DNA from: Dipteris shenzhenensis
Lineage: Eukaryota; Polypodiophyta; Polypodiopsida; Gleicheniales
Assembly (NCBI GenBank): GCA_047967505.1
Contig: CM106539.1
Strand: one strand, 5' to 3'
DNA length: 64,000 nucleotides
Shown: piece after piece, positions 34,651-44,843 of the stretch
How the letters are laid out: every line of letters begins with the position of its first letter
How positions within the stretch are numbered: the first letter of the stretch is position 1
Position numbers and translations under genes: made by a program
The notes under the pieces: model-generated
Told to the model about the DNA's origin: nothing
Database searches by the model: none
The model's input: the letters and a program-made list of their open reading frames with translations, nothing else

Positions 34651-34695
34651 GGTACAGCAGGTACAGCAAGTATAGCCAGTACAGCAGGTACAACA
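34651..34695 (+). repeat. Five-unit 9-bp minisatellite (GGTACAGCA-like)
   Basis: Five consecutive 9-mers of the type RGTACAGCA. The same word occurs singly further down the leader (GGTACAGCAAGTA near 34778, GGTACAGTA near 35672). Confidence 0.85.
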
Positions 34696-35840
34696 GTTTT
34701 TTTTTTTGGAAGAAGAAAAAGAGAGCACTCTGCTCTTCACATTTCCCGGTTGTTCAGTTCTCAAACTGTGTGTTGAAGGTACAGCAAGTACCCTCGTGTC
34801 CCTCGTGCTTGAGGTGACTAGTACCACAGTGTGTGGTGGTTGCACACTTATCTTGTTTCGGGAAGGTCGAATGCCTTGATTTTGCAGAGGGCTTTTATGC
34901 TTTTGCTGAGTGCAAATCTCAGCTTTTGGGTGACATTTTCAAAGGGCTTTTCCTGGAAGTTTATGCAGTGTATGCCTTGAGGCAGTGTGGAGCCAGGGAG
35001 CCCACATTGGTCTTGTTTCCGCAGTGTATTCAGTGACATTTCTGCAGGTCACATTTTGTGTACGACACCTTGAAAAATCTCAGTTGAGCCACGCTTGGCC
35101 AGGGCGCATCGAGTTTACTCGGTCCCTAACTGTCCATCGTTGACAGTGCTCAAAAGATTTTCTCTTCAGTGCTTGTACGTTGGGATCTGTGTTGTTATTG
35201 TGTACACAGGGCTGTTTATGCATTGCATTGTCAGGTGAAAGTGCCAGGAGAGCGCTGTATTTTGTATGCTACCTCAGTGTTGAGGTGTTTTTCACTTGGT
35301 ACAGGTGTCAAATCAAGGGGCTTTTGCCCAGATTTTGCTTGAGAGCACTTGAGTTACTGTTTGAGACCTTCATATGCCTTTTATCCCCTTGGCAGAAGGG
35401 TGATTGCTTGGGATTTGTCCCATTTTCTGTTGCAGGTTTGTGACAGGCTGAAGTGTCTGGAGCCTCTTTTCAGTGTACAAAACAGTGTATGACAAGTGAT
35501 TTATGCATATAAAATCAGTGCAATACCTCATCTGAGGTGGGAGAAGTGTCCAGGACAGCAGTGTTTTGTGCTTCGTCAGCTGATGATGCACTGATAAAGC
35601 ACTTGTGGAACAGCTGCAGCATTCTAAAATTACTGTTTATGCCTATTTGAGCACGGTACAGTGTGTCAGAAGGTACAGTAACTGGAGGGAAATTTTCTGT
35701 TTTGCTGCAGATTTTTTTGACAGTAAAAACAGCACTATTGTGAGTGCTCCTGGCTCTTGATAGAGCAGGTTTTTCTGAGAAATCAGAATTTTATTGTCAT
35801 TTTTTGACTTACAGGGAGTCAGGTACTTTCCTTATCTGAT

Positions 35841-38800
35841 ATGGCATCAGGGGGAAGTGAATCATCAATTCTGAACATAAAGAAATTGGAAGGGGCACAC
35901 AATTATGCATTATGGGCAGAACAGTGTTTGAATGTACTTCTGCTAAAGAAGATTTCTAAGCCCATAAGGGTAAAGGGTATCAAGCCATCTGGGATGTCAG
36001 ATGATGAGTGGGAGGAGCTAGATTTGTCCGCAAGGGCTGCTATCATGCTTACTCTCAGTGATTCTCTTGTGTTCAATGTTCAGGCTGAAAAGACCTCTTA
36101 TGGCCTATGGCAGAGGCTAGAAGAGTTGTATGCCCAAAAGAGTTCAGCCAGTAAGGTTTATTGGTTGAAGAAGCTGGTTGATCTTCGCATGAAGGAAGGT
36201 ACAGCTATGACCTCACACTTGAGTGAGTTCAATGCCATTTTTACACAGCTGATTGCACAGGGGTTGAACCTTGATGAGGAGTTCAAGGCTACTTTCTTGT
36301 TGTGTACCCTCCCTGAGAGTTGGGACACTTTCAAGACCACCCTGTCAAATTCAAATATCACTCTTATGTATGCTGATGTAGAGAGCTCTCTCCTTATGGA
36401 GGAGATGAGCAGGAAGAATAATGCGGGCAGCAAGTCTTCAAATGCTTTGCAGGTACAGGAAAGAGGCAGGACTCAACATAAGGGGAGATCTGCTAGCAAG
36501 TCCAAATCCCGCAGTCAATCCCGTGGCAAAAAGGATATTGAATGCTTTTACTGTGGCAAGAAGGAACATGTGAAGTCTAAGTGCTTCAAGTTTATATGGG
36601 ATCAGAAAGCCAAGAAGGCTGAGGCAAAGGATGCAAGCAGTGGAAGCAAAGGAAAAGGCAAGGCCAAGGCAGATGACTTGGATGCAGTGAATGTTGCAGC
36701 AGAAGACAGTGAAAGTGACAAGCATGATGTTTTATGCTCTTCTGCTGTAATTGCACATACATTGGTTATTGATGGCCATGACATGCACACCTGGCTCTTG
36801 GATTCAGGTGCTTCTTTTCATGTTACTCCTCATAGGGAGTGGTTTACTTCCTACACAGGTACTCATGGAGTTGTTCACCTTGGGAACAACTATGCATGTC
36901 AGATTGCAGGGATTGGCAGTATACAGATAGTATTCCCTGATGGACGCATATTTATGCTTGATGATGTTCGCCATGTGCCGCAAATCAAGAAAAATCTGAT
37001 TAGCACTGGCTTGTTGGATGACAGTGGTTACCACACCACATTTGGGAATTCCAAATGGGTGATTACTGATGGCCAGGTTATAGTGGCTGAGGGTTATAAG
37101 AGTGATACCTTGTACCCTCTTTATGTTTCCAGTGTAGGTAATCATGTTGTTGCCATAACCGAGCTGCCAAAGGTTTCATTGTGGCATAGCCGGTTGGGAC
37201 ACATGTCTGTTAAAGGAATGCAAGAACTGTCACGTTTGGGTTATCTGCCGTCTCTTTCATTTTCAGATTTGCCTACTTGTGATCATTGCATATTTGGCAA
37301 GCATTCTATGACTCCTCATAAGAGGAGAACTCCCCAAAATAGAGCACCGCTTGATCTAGTGCACAACACTGATTTGTGTGAGATGCCACAGCTATCACTA
37401 GGGGGTGCAAAGTATTTCATTACTTTTATTGATGATGCCACACCCAAAGTGTGGGTCTATTTCTTGAAGCATAAAAGCGATGCCTTAAATGCTTTCAAGA
37501 AGTTTGTCGCTCAGGTTGAGAATCGGACGGGTCGCACGCTGAAATGCCTCAGATCCGATAATGGGGGTGAGTATGTGTCACATGCTTTTGTACAGTTTTG
37601 CGAAGCTAAGGGCATTAAACAGGAACTCACAACCCCTCAGAATGCATCTCAAAATGGTGTGAGTGAGCGGATGAATCAAACTATTCAGGAGAAGGTTCGA
37701 TGTATGTTGTCTTATGCTGCATTGCCCCATGGCTTTTGGGCAGAAGCCGTGCAAACAGCAGTTCACATAATTAACAGGTCGCCGAACAAGGCTTTGGAGT
37801 TGAAAGTGCCAGAGGAGGTGTGGTCTGGCAAGCCACCTTCATATAAGCACTTGCGTGTGTTTGGCTGCGAGTGCTTTGCTCATATACGCAAAGAACTGCG
37901 CACCAAACTGGAGCCAAAGTCTTCCAGATGCATCTTTATGGGTTATGGTGACGAAGGTGAAATGGGGTACAGGTTATGGGATCCCGTTAAACGGAAGATT
38001 ATACACAGCAATGATGTCATCTTTAAAGAGGATAGTGTACACAAAGAACCCGTGCAACCTGTGGAATACAGGAGGGTTATTTATGATGATGTCGGACAGC
38101 AAAGAATGCCCATTTATATGCAGCAGCAGGCTGCTGCAGATAACCCTGTTCAAGAGGGTATACAGGCTGAAAATCAGCCAGATAATTTTGCCAATGATGC
38201 ACCACTGGATATGCCAGCAAATGGGGCTGTAGAACAGCCAAATATGGTGGTACAGCCACCCGTCATGCATGACGAACAGGCTAGACAGCAGCCTAATCCG
38301 GAACATTTTGTTAGGAGGAGCACCCGTGTACAACGGCCTCCTGACAGGTTTGTTCCAGGAGCCAATAATGTGGCTGATTTTATCATGCTGACAGATTGTG
38401 GTGAGCCTTCCAGCTTCAAGGAAGCTATGGGAAGAACAGAAAAAAGGAAGTGGGAGAAAGCCATGCAATCTGAAATGGACTCCCTACTTCAAAATGATAC
38501 ATGGGACTTGGTGCAGCTACCTGCAGGCAGAAAGGTTTTGCCATGCAAGTGGGTTTACAAAGTCAAAGTGGATTCAAATGCTTTACCGAGGTATAAGGCC
38601 AGATTGGTTGCCAAGGGATTTAAGCAGGAGAAGGGCATTGACTTTGATGAGATCTTTTCCCCTGTAGTCAAGATGACTACTTTGAGAGCAGTGTTAGCTC
38701 TTGTTGCTCATGAGGACATGGATTTATGTCAGATGGATGTGAAGACTGCTTTTCTTCACGGAGATCTCCATGATGAGATCTATATGAGTCAGCCAAAGGG

Positions 38801-39953
38801 ATATGCTGTTAAAGGGAAAGAGCAGCTTGTGTGTAAGCTCAAGAGGAGCTTGTATGGACTCAAGCAGGCGCCAAGAGAATGGTACAAGAAGTTTGATGCC
38901 TTCATGCAGTCCCAAGGGTATCATAGGTGTGAGACCGATCATTGCTTGTACACCAAACGGGCAAAGGATGGCAGTTTGATGCTACTCATTCTATATGTGG
39001 ATGACATGCTGATTGCCAGTAAATCTCAGCAGGAGATTAGTACTTTGAAGAAACAACTGCATAAGTCTTTTGACATGAAAGACTTGGGTGATGCAAACCA
39101 TATTCTTGGCATGCGGATTACTCGTGACAGGTCCAAGGGACTTTTGTTTCTGTCACAGAAGGAGTACATTGACAAAGTACTGCAGAGGTTTAAAATGGAG
39201 GGGGGGAGGTCTATTAGTACCCCGTTGCCTCTACATTTAAAACTCAGCAGTAAGGACAGCCCCAGATCAGATGATGATAAGGCTGAAATGGCCAAGGTTC
39301 CGTATGCATCTGCAGTTGGTTCTTTGATGTATGCCATGGTTGCCACTCGTCCGGATATTGCTTTTGCAGTGGGAGTCATCAGCAGGTATATGGCAAATCC
39401 AGGCAAGCGGCACTGGGAAGCAGTGAAAGGTGTCTTGAGGTATCTCAAGGGTACCAAAGACTTGTGCATATGCTATGGTAGGCAGGATGCATTGGTGCAT
39501 GGTTTTACAGATTCAGATTATGCAGGGAATGCAGATAACCGGAAGTCTACTACCGGTTATATTTTCACATTTGCAGGAGGTGCTATATCATGGGTGTCTC
39601 GGTTGCAGAAATGCGTTGCACTGTCAACTACTGAAGCTGAATATGTTGCAGCCACTGAGGCTTGCAAGGAAGCAATATGGCTTACTCGGCTGGTGGGAGA
39701 TTTGGGCATTACATGAGATATGCCAGTTTTGCATTGTGATAGTCAGAGTGCTATCATGTTGGCAAAGAATCCGGTCTTTCATCAAAAGACCAAGCACATA
39801 GATGTGAAATATCATTTCATCAAGGAGGTACTGGAAGACAAGCGACTTGAGCTTGTGAAGGTGCATACTGATGATAATCCTGCAGATTTGCTCACTAAGA
39901 GCTTGCCTACAGAGCGGTTTGCACATTGCCGCCACATCATGGGATTAGGATGA
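35841..39953 (+). CDS. Copia gag-pol polyprotein with one in-frame TGA
   Basis: One frame of 1291 codons to TGA at 39714-39716, then 78 more codons in the same frame to the true stop at 39951-39953. Gag begins MASGGSESSILNIKKLEG; a zinc knuckle CFYCGKKEHVKSKC is near residue 234. Protease DSGAS is near 321. The integrase HHCC finger (HSRLGH...CDHC) starts near 449, with SDNGGEY near 572 and the catalytic Glu in ERMN near 609. RT begins near 885 and has YVDD near 1053. RNase H has DSDYAG near 1224 and EAEY near 1266; its third catalytic Asp (CDSQSA) lies after the TGA. Starting at the first Met after the leader gives a normal copia gag. The TGA could derive from CGA by a C-to-T change at a methylated CpG. 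It would remove the RNase H end unless read through. Confidence 0.95.
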
Positions 39954-40052
39954 GACCATTCTTATTTTATGGTCTTGTATACAGTAACTGTATATTGCTG
40001 TAATTTTTATTCTTTTCTCCCCTTTAGGCACATTGGCCTTTAGGTGTGAGGT

Positions 40053-40255
40053 TGTTGGGGTAAAGGCACATTGCCACCCCTTTATTAAAGATATGACACC
40101 TATGACTGTCTTAAGACAGTCATAGGGTGAAAGCCTAATCCTAATAAAACCTATGAGTTTGTGGTGTGGCTCAACACTTCACACCCACATCTTTTGTGTC
40201 TCCCCTCTCTCTCACTCTCTCCCCGTTGTACTTCTCCCTCATTCTTTCCCTCTCA
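40053..40255 (+). repeat. Copia 3' LTR
   Basis: 203 bp, preceded by the purine-rich GGTGTGAGGT (40043-40052), a likely plus-strand primer. It differs from the 5' LTR at three bases and by a two-base indel. Confidence 0.97.
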
Positions 40256-41861
40256 TGTGTCACATAGCTTCTATGGTACTGCTTATGATGCTGACAGGAA
40301 GACAAATTCTGCTGACTGGATTGATAAGAAACCAGCAGCTGCTTCCTTCCCACGATATCCAACGGTTTCTGGAAGTAAGATGCCATATGCAAAGCCATAC
40401 AGGCCCATGGATGCAAAGACAGGTGTCAAACCCAGCGCTGGTTTTGGCAAATCAGAAGTTAAACAACATTCCAGAGCCATAATGGACAGTAGGAAGAAGG
40501 CAAATTTATGCTTTAGGTGGGGAGAGAAATGGACACCTGAGCACCGAGATGTGTGCAAAATGAAGAATGTCAGCTCAGCCAAACTCAGCATGATAATTGA
40601 ATTATCTGATGATGATGAAGTGGCTGATGTAGCAGACCCCCATGATGTCTCTCATGAGGAATTGATAGGAGTTCATGATGTAGATGAGTCTCCTGACACA
40701 GATGCCACAAAGGGGACTGTTTTTCCTTTTGATCCGGGTGGGGCTATTGAGCAAACCACTCATGTGATGCATGAGATTGATATTCAGCCTACATGTAGCA
40801 GGAAAGGCCGTAAGCCAACACTCTCTGTGTTGGAGCATCAACCTACAATGCCTTTTCCTGTCAGAGGTGACGCTAATGGTAATGTTCCTGTGGATGATGA
40901 ACAGATTTATTGGGATGCCCAATCTACACTGTATACCATCTCACTACATGCCTTGATGGGTGCCAAAAGTGCTCACACAATCAGGTTGAAGGGAATGATT
41001 AATGGCAGATCTGTCCATGTATTGGTAGACAGTGGTAGCACTCACAGTTTCATTAATTGTAGAACATTGCAAAGATTGGGATTAGTTGCTACAGAGATAG
41101 ACCATGGTCTGAAAGTGGAGATCGCGAATGGACAGCACATGATCAGCAGACATTGTTGCCAGGATGCCACGATCAAGTTTTCTGATCATTATGAGTTTGC
41201 AGGTGATCTTTTGGCATTGGATATGGGACCCATAGATGCTGTCCTGGGTTGTGATTGGCTGAAATCCCTGGGGAAAATCAGTATAGATTTGAATGCTTTA
41301 TCTCTTGAGTTTTGCCACAAAGGTAGAACTGTTACATTGCAGGGCATTGTGAATCAGAAATTGCAGGTCATTTCAGCAAGGCAGCTAGCTAGGGAGCTCA
41401 AGAACGAAAGTGCCATTTATGCATTGAATGTCTCTGTACCTCAGGAGGGTGGTATTCCCCATGTGGATAATTGTGAAATGCAGAAATTGCTCTTAGAATT
41501 TGGGGATGTGTTTGCTGATATGCCATCTCAGTTGCCCCCAAAAAGAGATGTTGATCATGCCATAGTCCTGGAACATGGTAGTAAACCAATAAACAAGGCC
41601 CCGTACCGACTCTCTAAGGTTGAACAGGAAGAAGTGGCAACACAGGTGCAAGATTTGCTTCAGAAAAACTTCATTGCTCATAGCACCTCGCCATTTGCAT
41701 CTCCAGTACTCCTGGTGAAAAAGAAGGATGGCTCTTTTCGTATGTGCATTGATTACAGAGAATTGAATAAGACCACCATTAAGAACAGGTTTCCTATTCC
41801 CAGGATTGATGACCTGCTGGATGAACTCAAGGGTGCTCAGTATTTCACGAAGATTGATGAG
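40256..41861 (+). pseudogene. Gypsy gag 3' part, protease and RT N-terminus
   Basis: From the right copia target duplication the gypsy frame resumes with [14 protein letters not shown] gag zinc-knuckle region reads [16 protein letters not shown], where the second zinc ligand is Trp instead of Cys. The aspartic protease is [12 protein letters not shown] at about 41019-41054. RT enters with [20 protein letters not shown] and [15 protein letters not shown]. The frame is lost at about 41862, where two bases are missing just before the SGYHQIRM motif. An ATG at 40161 inside the copia 3' LTR happens to be in frame with this segment, so a hybrid ORF of 578 codons runs from LTR into gypsy. Confidence 0.9.
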
Positions 41862-44290
41862 GTCAGGTTACCATCAGATCAGGATGAAAGAGGGTGATGA
41901 GCATAAGACTGCCTTTCGTACAGAAAGAGGATTATATGAGTTCAAGGTGATGCCTTTTGGTTTGACTAATGCACCAACCACCTTCCAGGCACTCATGAAC
42001 AAGATCTTACACCACCTTCTTTTCAAATGTGTGCTGGTATTTTTCGATGACATTCTCATTTATAGTAAGGATGCACAGGAACACATTGACCATGTCCGAC
42101 AAGTGCTAGAAATCTTGAGAATGCATCAGCTTTATGCCAAGGCCAGCAAGTGCACATTTATAGCAGAGGAGGTTGAATATCTTGGTCATGTTGTAAGCAG
42201 GCACGGAATCAGGGTAGACCCAGCTAAGGTGAAATGCATTAAGGAGTGGCCGCAGCCACAAAATACCACGCAGCTCAGAGGTTTCTTGGGTCTTGCTTCT
42301 TTTTACAGGAGATTCATTAGGCACTTCGCCAAAAGGGCTGCCCCTCTCACTGATTTGCTGAAAAAGGATGCCTTCCAATGGTCAGAAGCAGCACAACTCA
42401 GCTTTGATAACCTCAAGGATGCCCTTAGCAATGCACCTGTATTGGTGTGCCCTGATTTCTCACGGTCTTTCATTATTGAGACGGATGCCAATGGCAAAGG
42501 TTTAGGGGCTGTCCTAAAACAAGAGCATGGTGTGATTGCTTTTGAGAGCAGGAAGTTTAATGCCAGAGAAATGAATTATCATGTTTATGATCAAGAGATG
42601 CTGGCAATCTTGCATGCTTTTGCAAAATGGCACCACTACCTGTACGGTAGCAAGATTAAGGTCAAAACGGATCACAGGACACTCAAGTACTTCTTAACGC
42701 AGCCTAATTTATCCATGAAGCAGAAGAGATGGCTGGCTGCAGTTCAGTCCTATGATTTTGACATTGAATATAGAAAGGGGAAAGAGAATGTGGTTGCTGA
42801 TGCCTTGTCCAGGATGTGGTCATGCAAACTGTATGCCATTTCCACGCTTCATCAGGAGTGGATACTTGGGATTCAGGAGGAATACATGCAAAATTCTGAT
42901 GCAGCTCCTATTTTTGTGGAGTTACAGAGTCTGTCCAGCCAAGGACATGTTCGATTTCAACTCCGCAACGGACTGTTATGGTGCAGGGACAGAATTTATC
43001 TTGTGCCAGACTCCAAGTACAGGTTGATGGTATTACAGGAAATGCACTCATCCCCTATGTCAGGGCATACGGGTATCACAAAAACATATGAAAAAGTCAA
43101 GGAGAGCTTTATTTGGGATGGTTTGTGGCGAGATGTGGTTAAGTTTGTCAGTGAATGTTTGCCCTGCCAACAAAATAAAGTGGACAGCCGGTTACCCGCA
43201 GGCCTTCTGCAACCGCTACCCATTCCCGAAGGCAAATGGACTCACATTGCCATGGACTTCATTACAGGCTTGCCTTCTACAGATAAGGGTTGGGATAGCA
43301 TATTTGTGGTGGTTGACAGGATGACTAAGCAGGCCCATTTCATACCGACTAAAACTCGGTACTCCGCTTCACAAGTTGCCTGGCAATTCATTGAGTATGT
43401 GTTCAAGCACCATGGTTTTCCTCAGGAGATTGTCAGTGACAGGGATGCTAAATTTATGGGTCACTTTTGGCAGGAGTTATTCACTGCAGTTGGTACTTCC
43501 CTTGCGCCTAGTACTACTTATCATCCACAGACGGATGGACAATCAGAGAGGGTGAACAAGTGGTTGGAGGAGTATCTAAGGCATTACTGTCATGACACGC
43601 AGAAGTCTTGGGACAAATGGTTAGCATTGGCTGAATTTTGCTACAACAGCACCAAACATCTCTCTATTGGCATGAGTCCATTCGAGGCTATGTATGGATG
43701 CAAAGTGGGAATGCCTTCCAGGGTTGCAGACTTGGCTGTGAAAAATCAGCAAGCAAGGAATGATTTGGAGAGTATGAATGCCCTTCTGCAGTTGGCTAAG
43801 AGGAATATGCAGGATGCCCAAGCCAAGCAGAAGAAGTAAGCGGATGAACAAAGGAGGTACTTATCTTTTGAAGAAGGGGATTATGTGCATTTACGTCTCC
43901 ATAAGAATCGATATTCCTCGCTGAAAGGTAATACCAACACAAAGCTTGCCTACAGGTATTATGGCCCCTACAAAATCATCCGCAAAGTTGGGCAGGTAGC
44001 ATATCAGTTGGAACTACCGAGTACCTCCAAGATCCATAATGTTTTCCATGTATCCTTGCTGAAACCACATGTCGGACAACATGTCCAGGTTCTTCCTGAG
44101 CTGCCTCGTATGGATGAAGAGGGCCACATAATCTATGTGCCGGAGAAAATCAAGGGCTTCAGAGATCATGTACTCAGGAACAAAGCCTACATAGAATACC
44201 TCATCAAATGGAAAGGTAACGGAAGATGAGAATTCTTGGCAACCTGAGAGCATTGTGCAGGACTACCCCTATCTCCTACAGAGCTGATCA
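41862..44290 (+). pseudogene. Gypsy RT, RNase H, integrase and chromodomain
   Basis: After the 2-base deletion the frame continues: [29 protein letters not shown], then FFDDILIYSKD (catalytic DD) near 42040. RNase H has IIETDANGKGLGAVL and KTDHRTLKYF. The integrase finger is HSSPMSGHTGITKTY with CLPCQQNK. The core D-D-E is in AMDFITGLP, VSDRDAKFMG and QSERVNKW. A premature TAA at 43837-43839 interrupts the frame, which then continues with the integrase C-terminus (HNVFHVSLLKPHVG). A chromodomain follows (VPEKIKGFRDH, YLIKWKGN, then SWQPESIVQDY) after a one-base frameshift at about 44218. Chromodomains target integration to particular chromatin. Confidence 0.92.
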
Positions 44291-44365
44291 GTTTCTGTTG
44301 TATCCTTCTCATCCAGGGCAACCTCTTGGAAATTTTGAGGGCAAAATTCTTTGGGAAGGGATGGC

Positions 44366-44678
44366 TGTAATGAAGGTGGGAAAAAGAAGGATTTTAAGGG
44401 GGAAATAGATGGGAGAATAGTAGGGGAAATGTGGGAACTGTGGGGGACTATATAAGTCAACCCAAAAGGATTGTAAGGGACTTTTTGATGTGACATCTAA
44501 TCCTATCTACTCTCCCTCCTGCTACCTGCTGCCTACGCTCACACTCTCTCTCTCTCCCTCTCTCTATTCCCTCAGCCTTCTCTCTCTTCCTTTCTCCTTC
44601 CCCTTCTCCTCTCTTCTCCTCCCTTCCTTTTGCTATTCTCTCCCCATCTCCAAATCTGCCCCTTCCCCCTTCTCTACA
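44366..44678 (+). repeat. Gypsy 3' LTR
   Basis: 313 bp, one base different from the 5' LTR. Preceded by the purine-rich GGGAAGGGATGGC (44353-44365), the likely plus-strand primer. Confidence 0.97.
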
Positions 44679-44843
44679 ATTGCAACAGCTCCCTGGTTCC
44701 ACTGTTGAGCCGTCGCTCAAAGTCTCAAATCTCTTTTTCAGCTCAGTTCATTTGCTTTGGGTTGGGTGCTGTCCATTGGAACTTGGAGCTGTCCTTGCTA
44801 CATGTATTGAGTGTTCATTGGAAGGTAGAGCGTAAAAATCAAA

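Larger units (their letters stand above)
34208..35840 (+). other. Unusually long copia 5' leader with GC-rich and repeat blocks
   Basis: About 1.63 kb lie between the primer site and the polyprotein ATG. The first part (34260-34480) is strongly GC-rich and includes a 40-bp tandem repeat. Clustered GTACGG/CCGTAC palindromes (34515-34570) and a 9-bp minisatellite (34651-34695) follow. The rest is T-rich without a convincing ORF. It may hold packaging or translation-control elements, or captured host sequence; neither is shown. Confidence 0.8.
33993..40255 (+). mobile_element. Ty1/copia retrotransposon nested in gypsy gag
   Basis: LTRs of 201 bp (33993-34193) and 203 bp (40053-40255) start TGTTGGGG and end CTCTCA. 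They are flanked by the perfect 5-bp target duplication TGTGT (33988-33992, 40256-40260). An initiator-Met primer site lies two bases inside the 5' LTR. A 1.6-kb leader precedes one long polyprotein frame in the copia order gag, protease, integrase, RT, RNase H. It is nearly intact: a single in-frame TGA is the only lesion seen. LTRs differ at three bases plus a small indel in a CT run. Confidence 0.97.
29911..44678 (+). mobile_element. Ty3/gypsy chromovirus-type element with nested LINE and copia insertions
   Basis: Two 313-bp LTRs start TGTAATGAAG and end CTCTACA. They are flanked by the perfect 5-bp target duplication ATTGC (29906-29910 and 44679-44683). An initiator-Met primer site lies one base inside the 5' LTR, and a purine-rich tract precedes the 3' LTR. 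The internal order is leader, gag, protease, RT, RNase H, integrase, chromodomain, which places it among the chromoviruses. Without the two insertions the element would be roughly 7.2 kb. The polyprotein is disabled by several stops and frameshifts, yet the LTRs differ at only one site. Confidence 0.95.

Noticed and set aside
39714-39716. TGA as a selenocysteine or programmed read-through codon
   Set aside because: Plants lack selenocysteine insertion, no read-through context is evident, and a C-to-T change at a CpG explains it simply.
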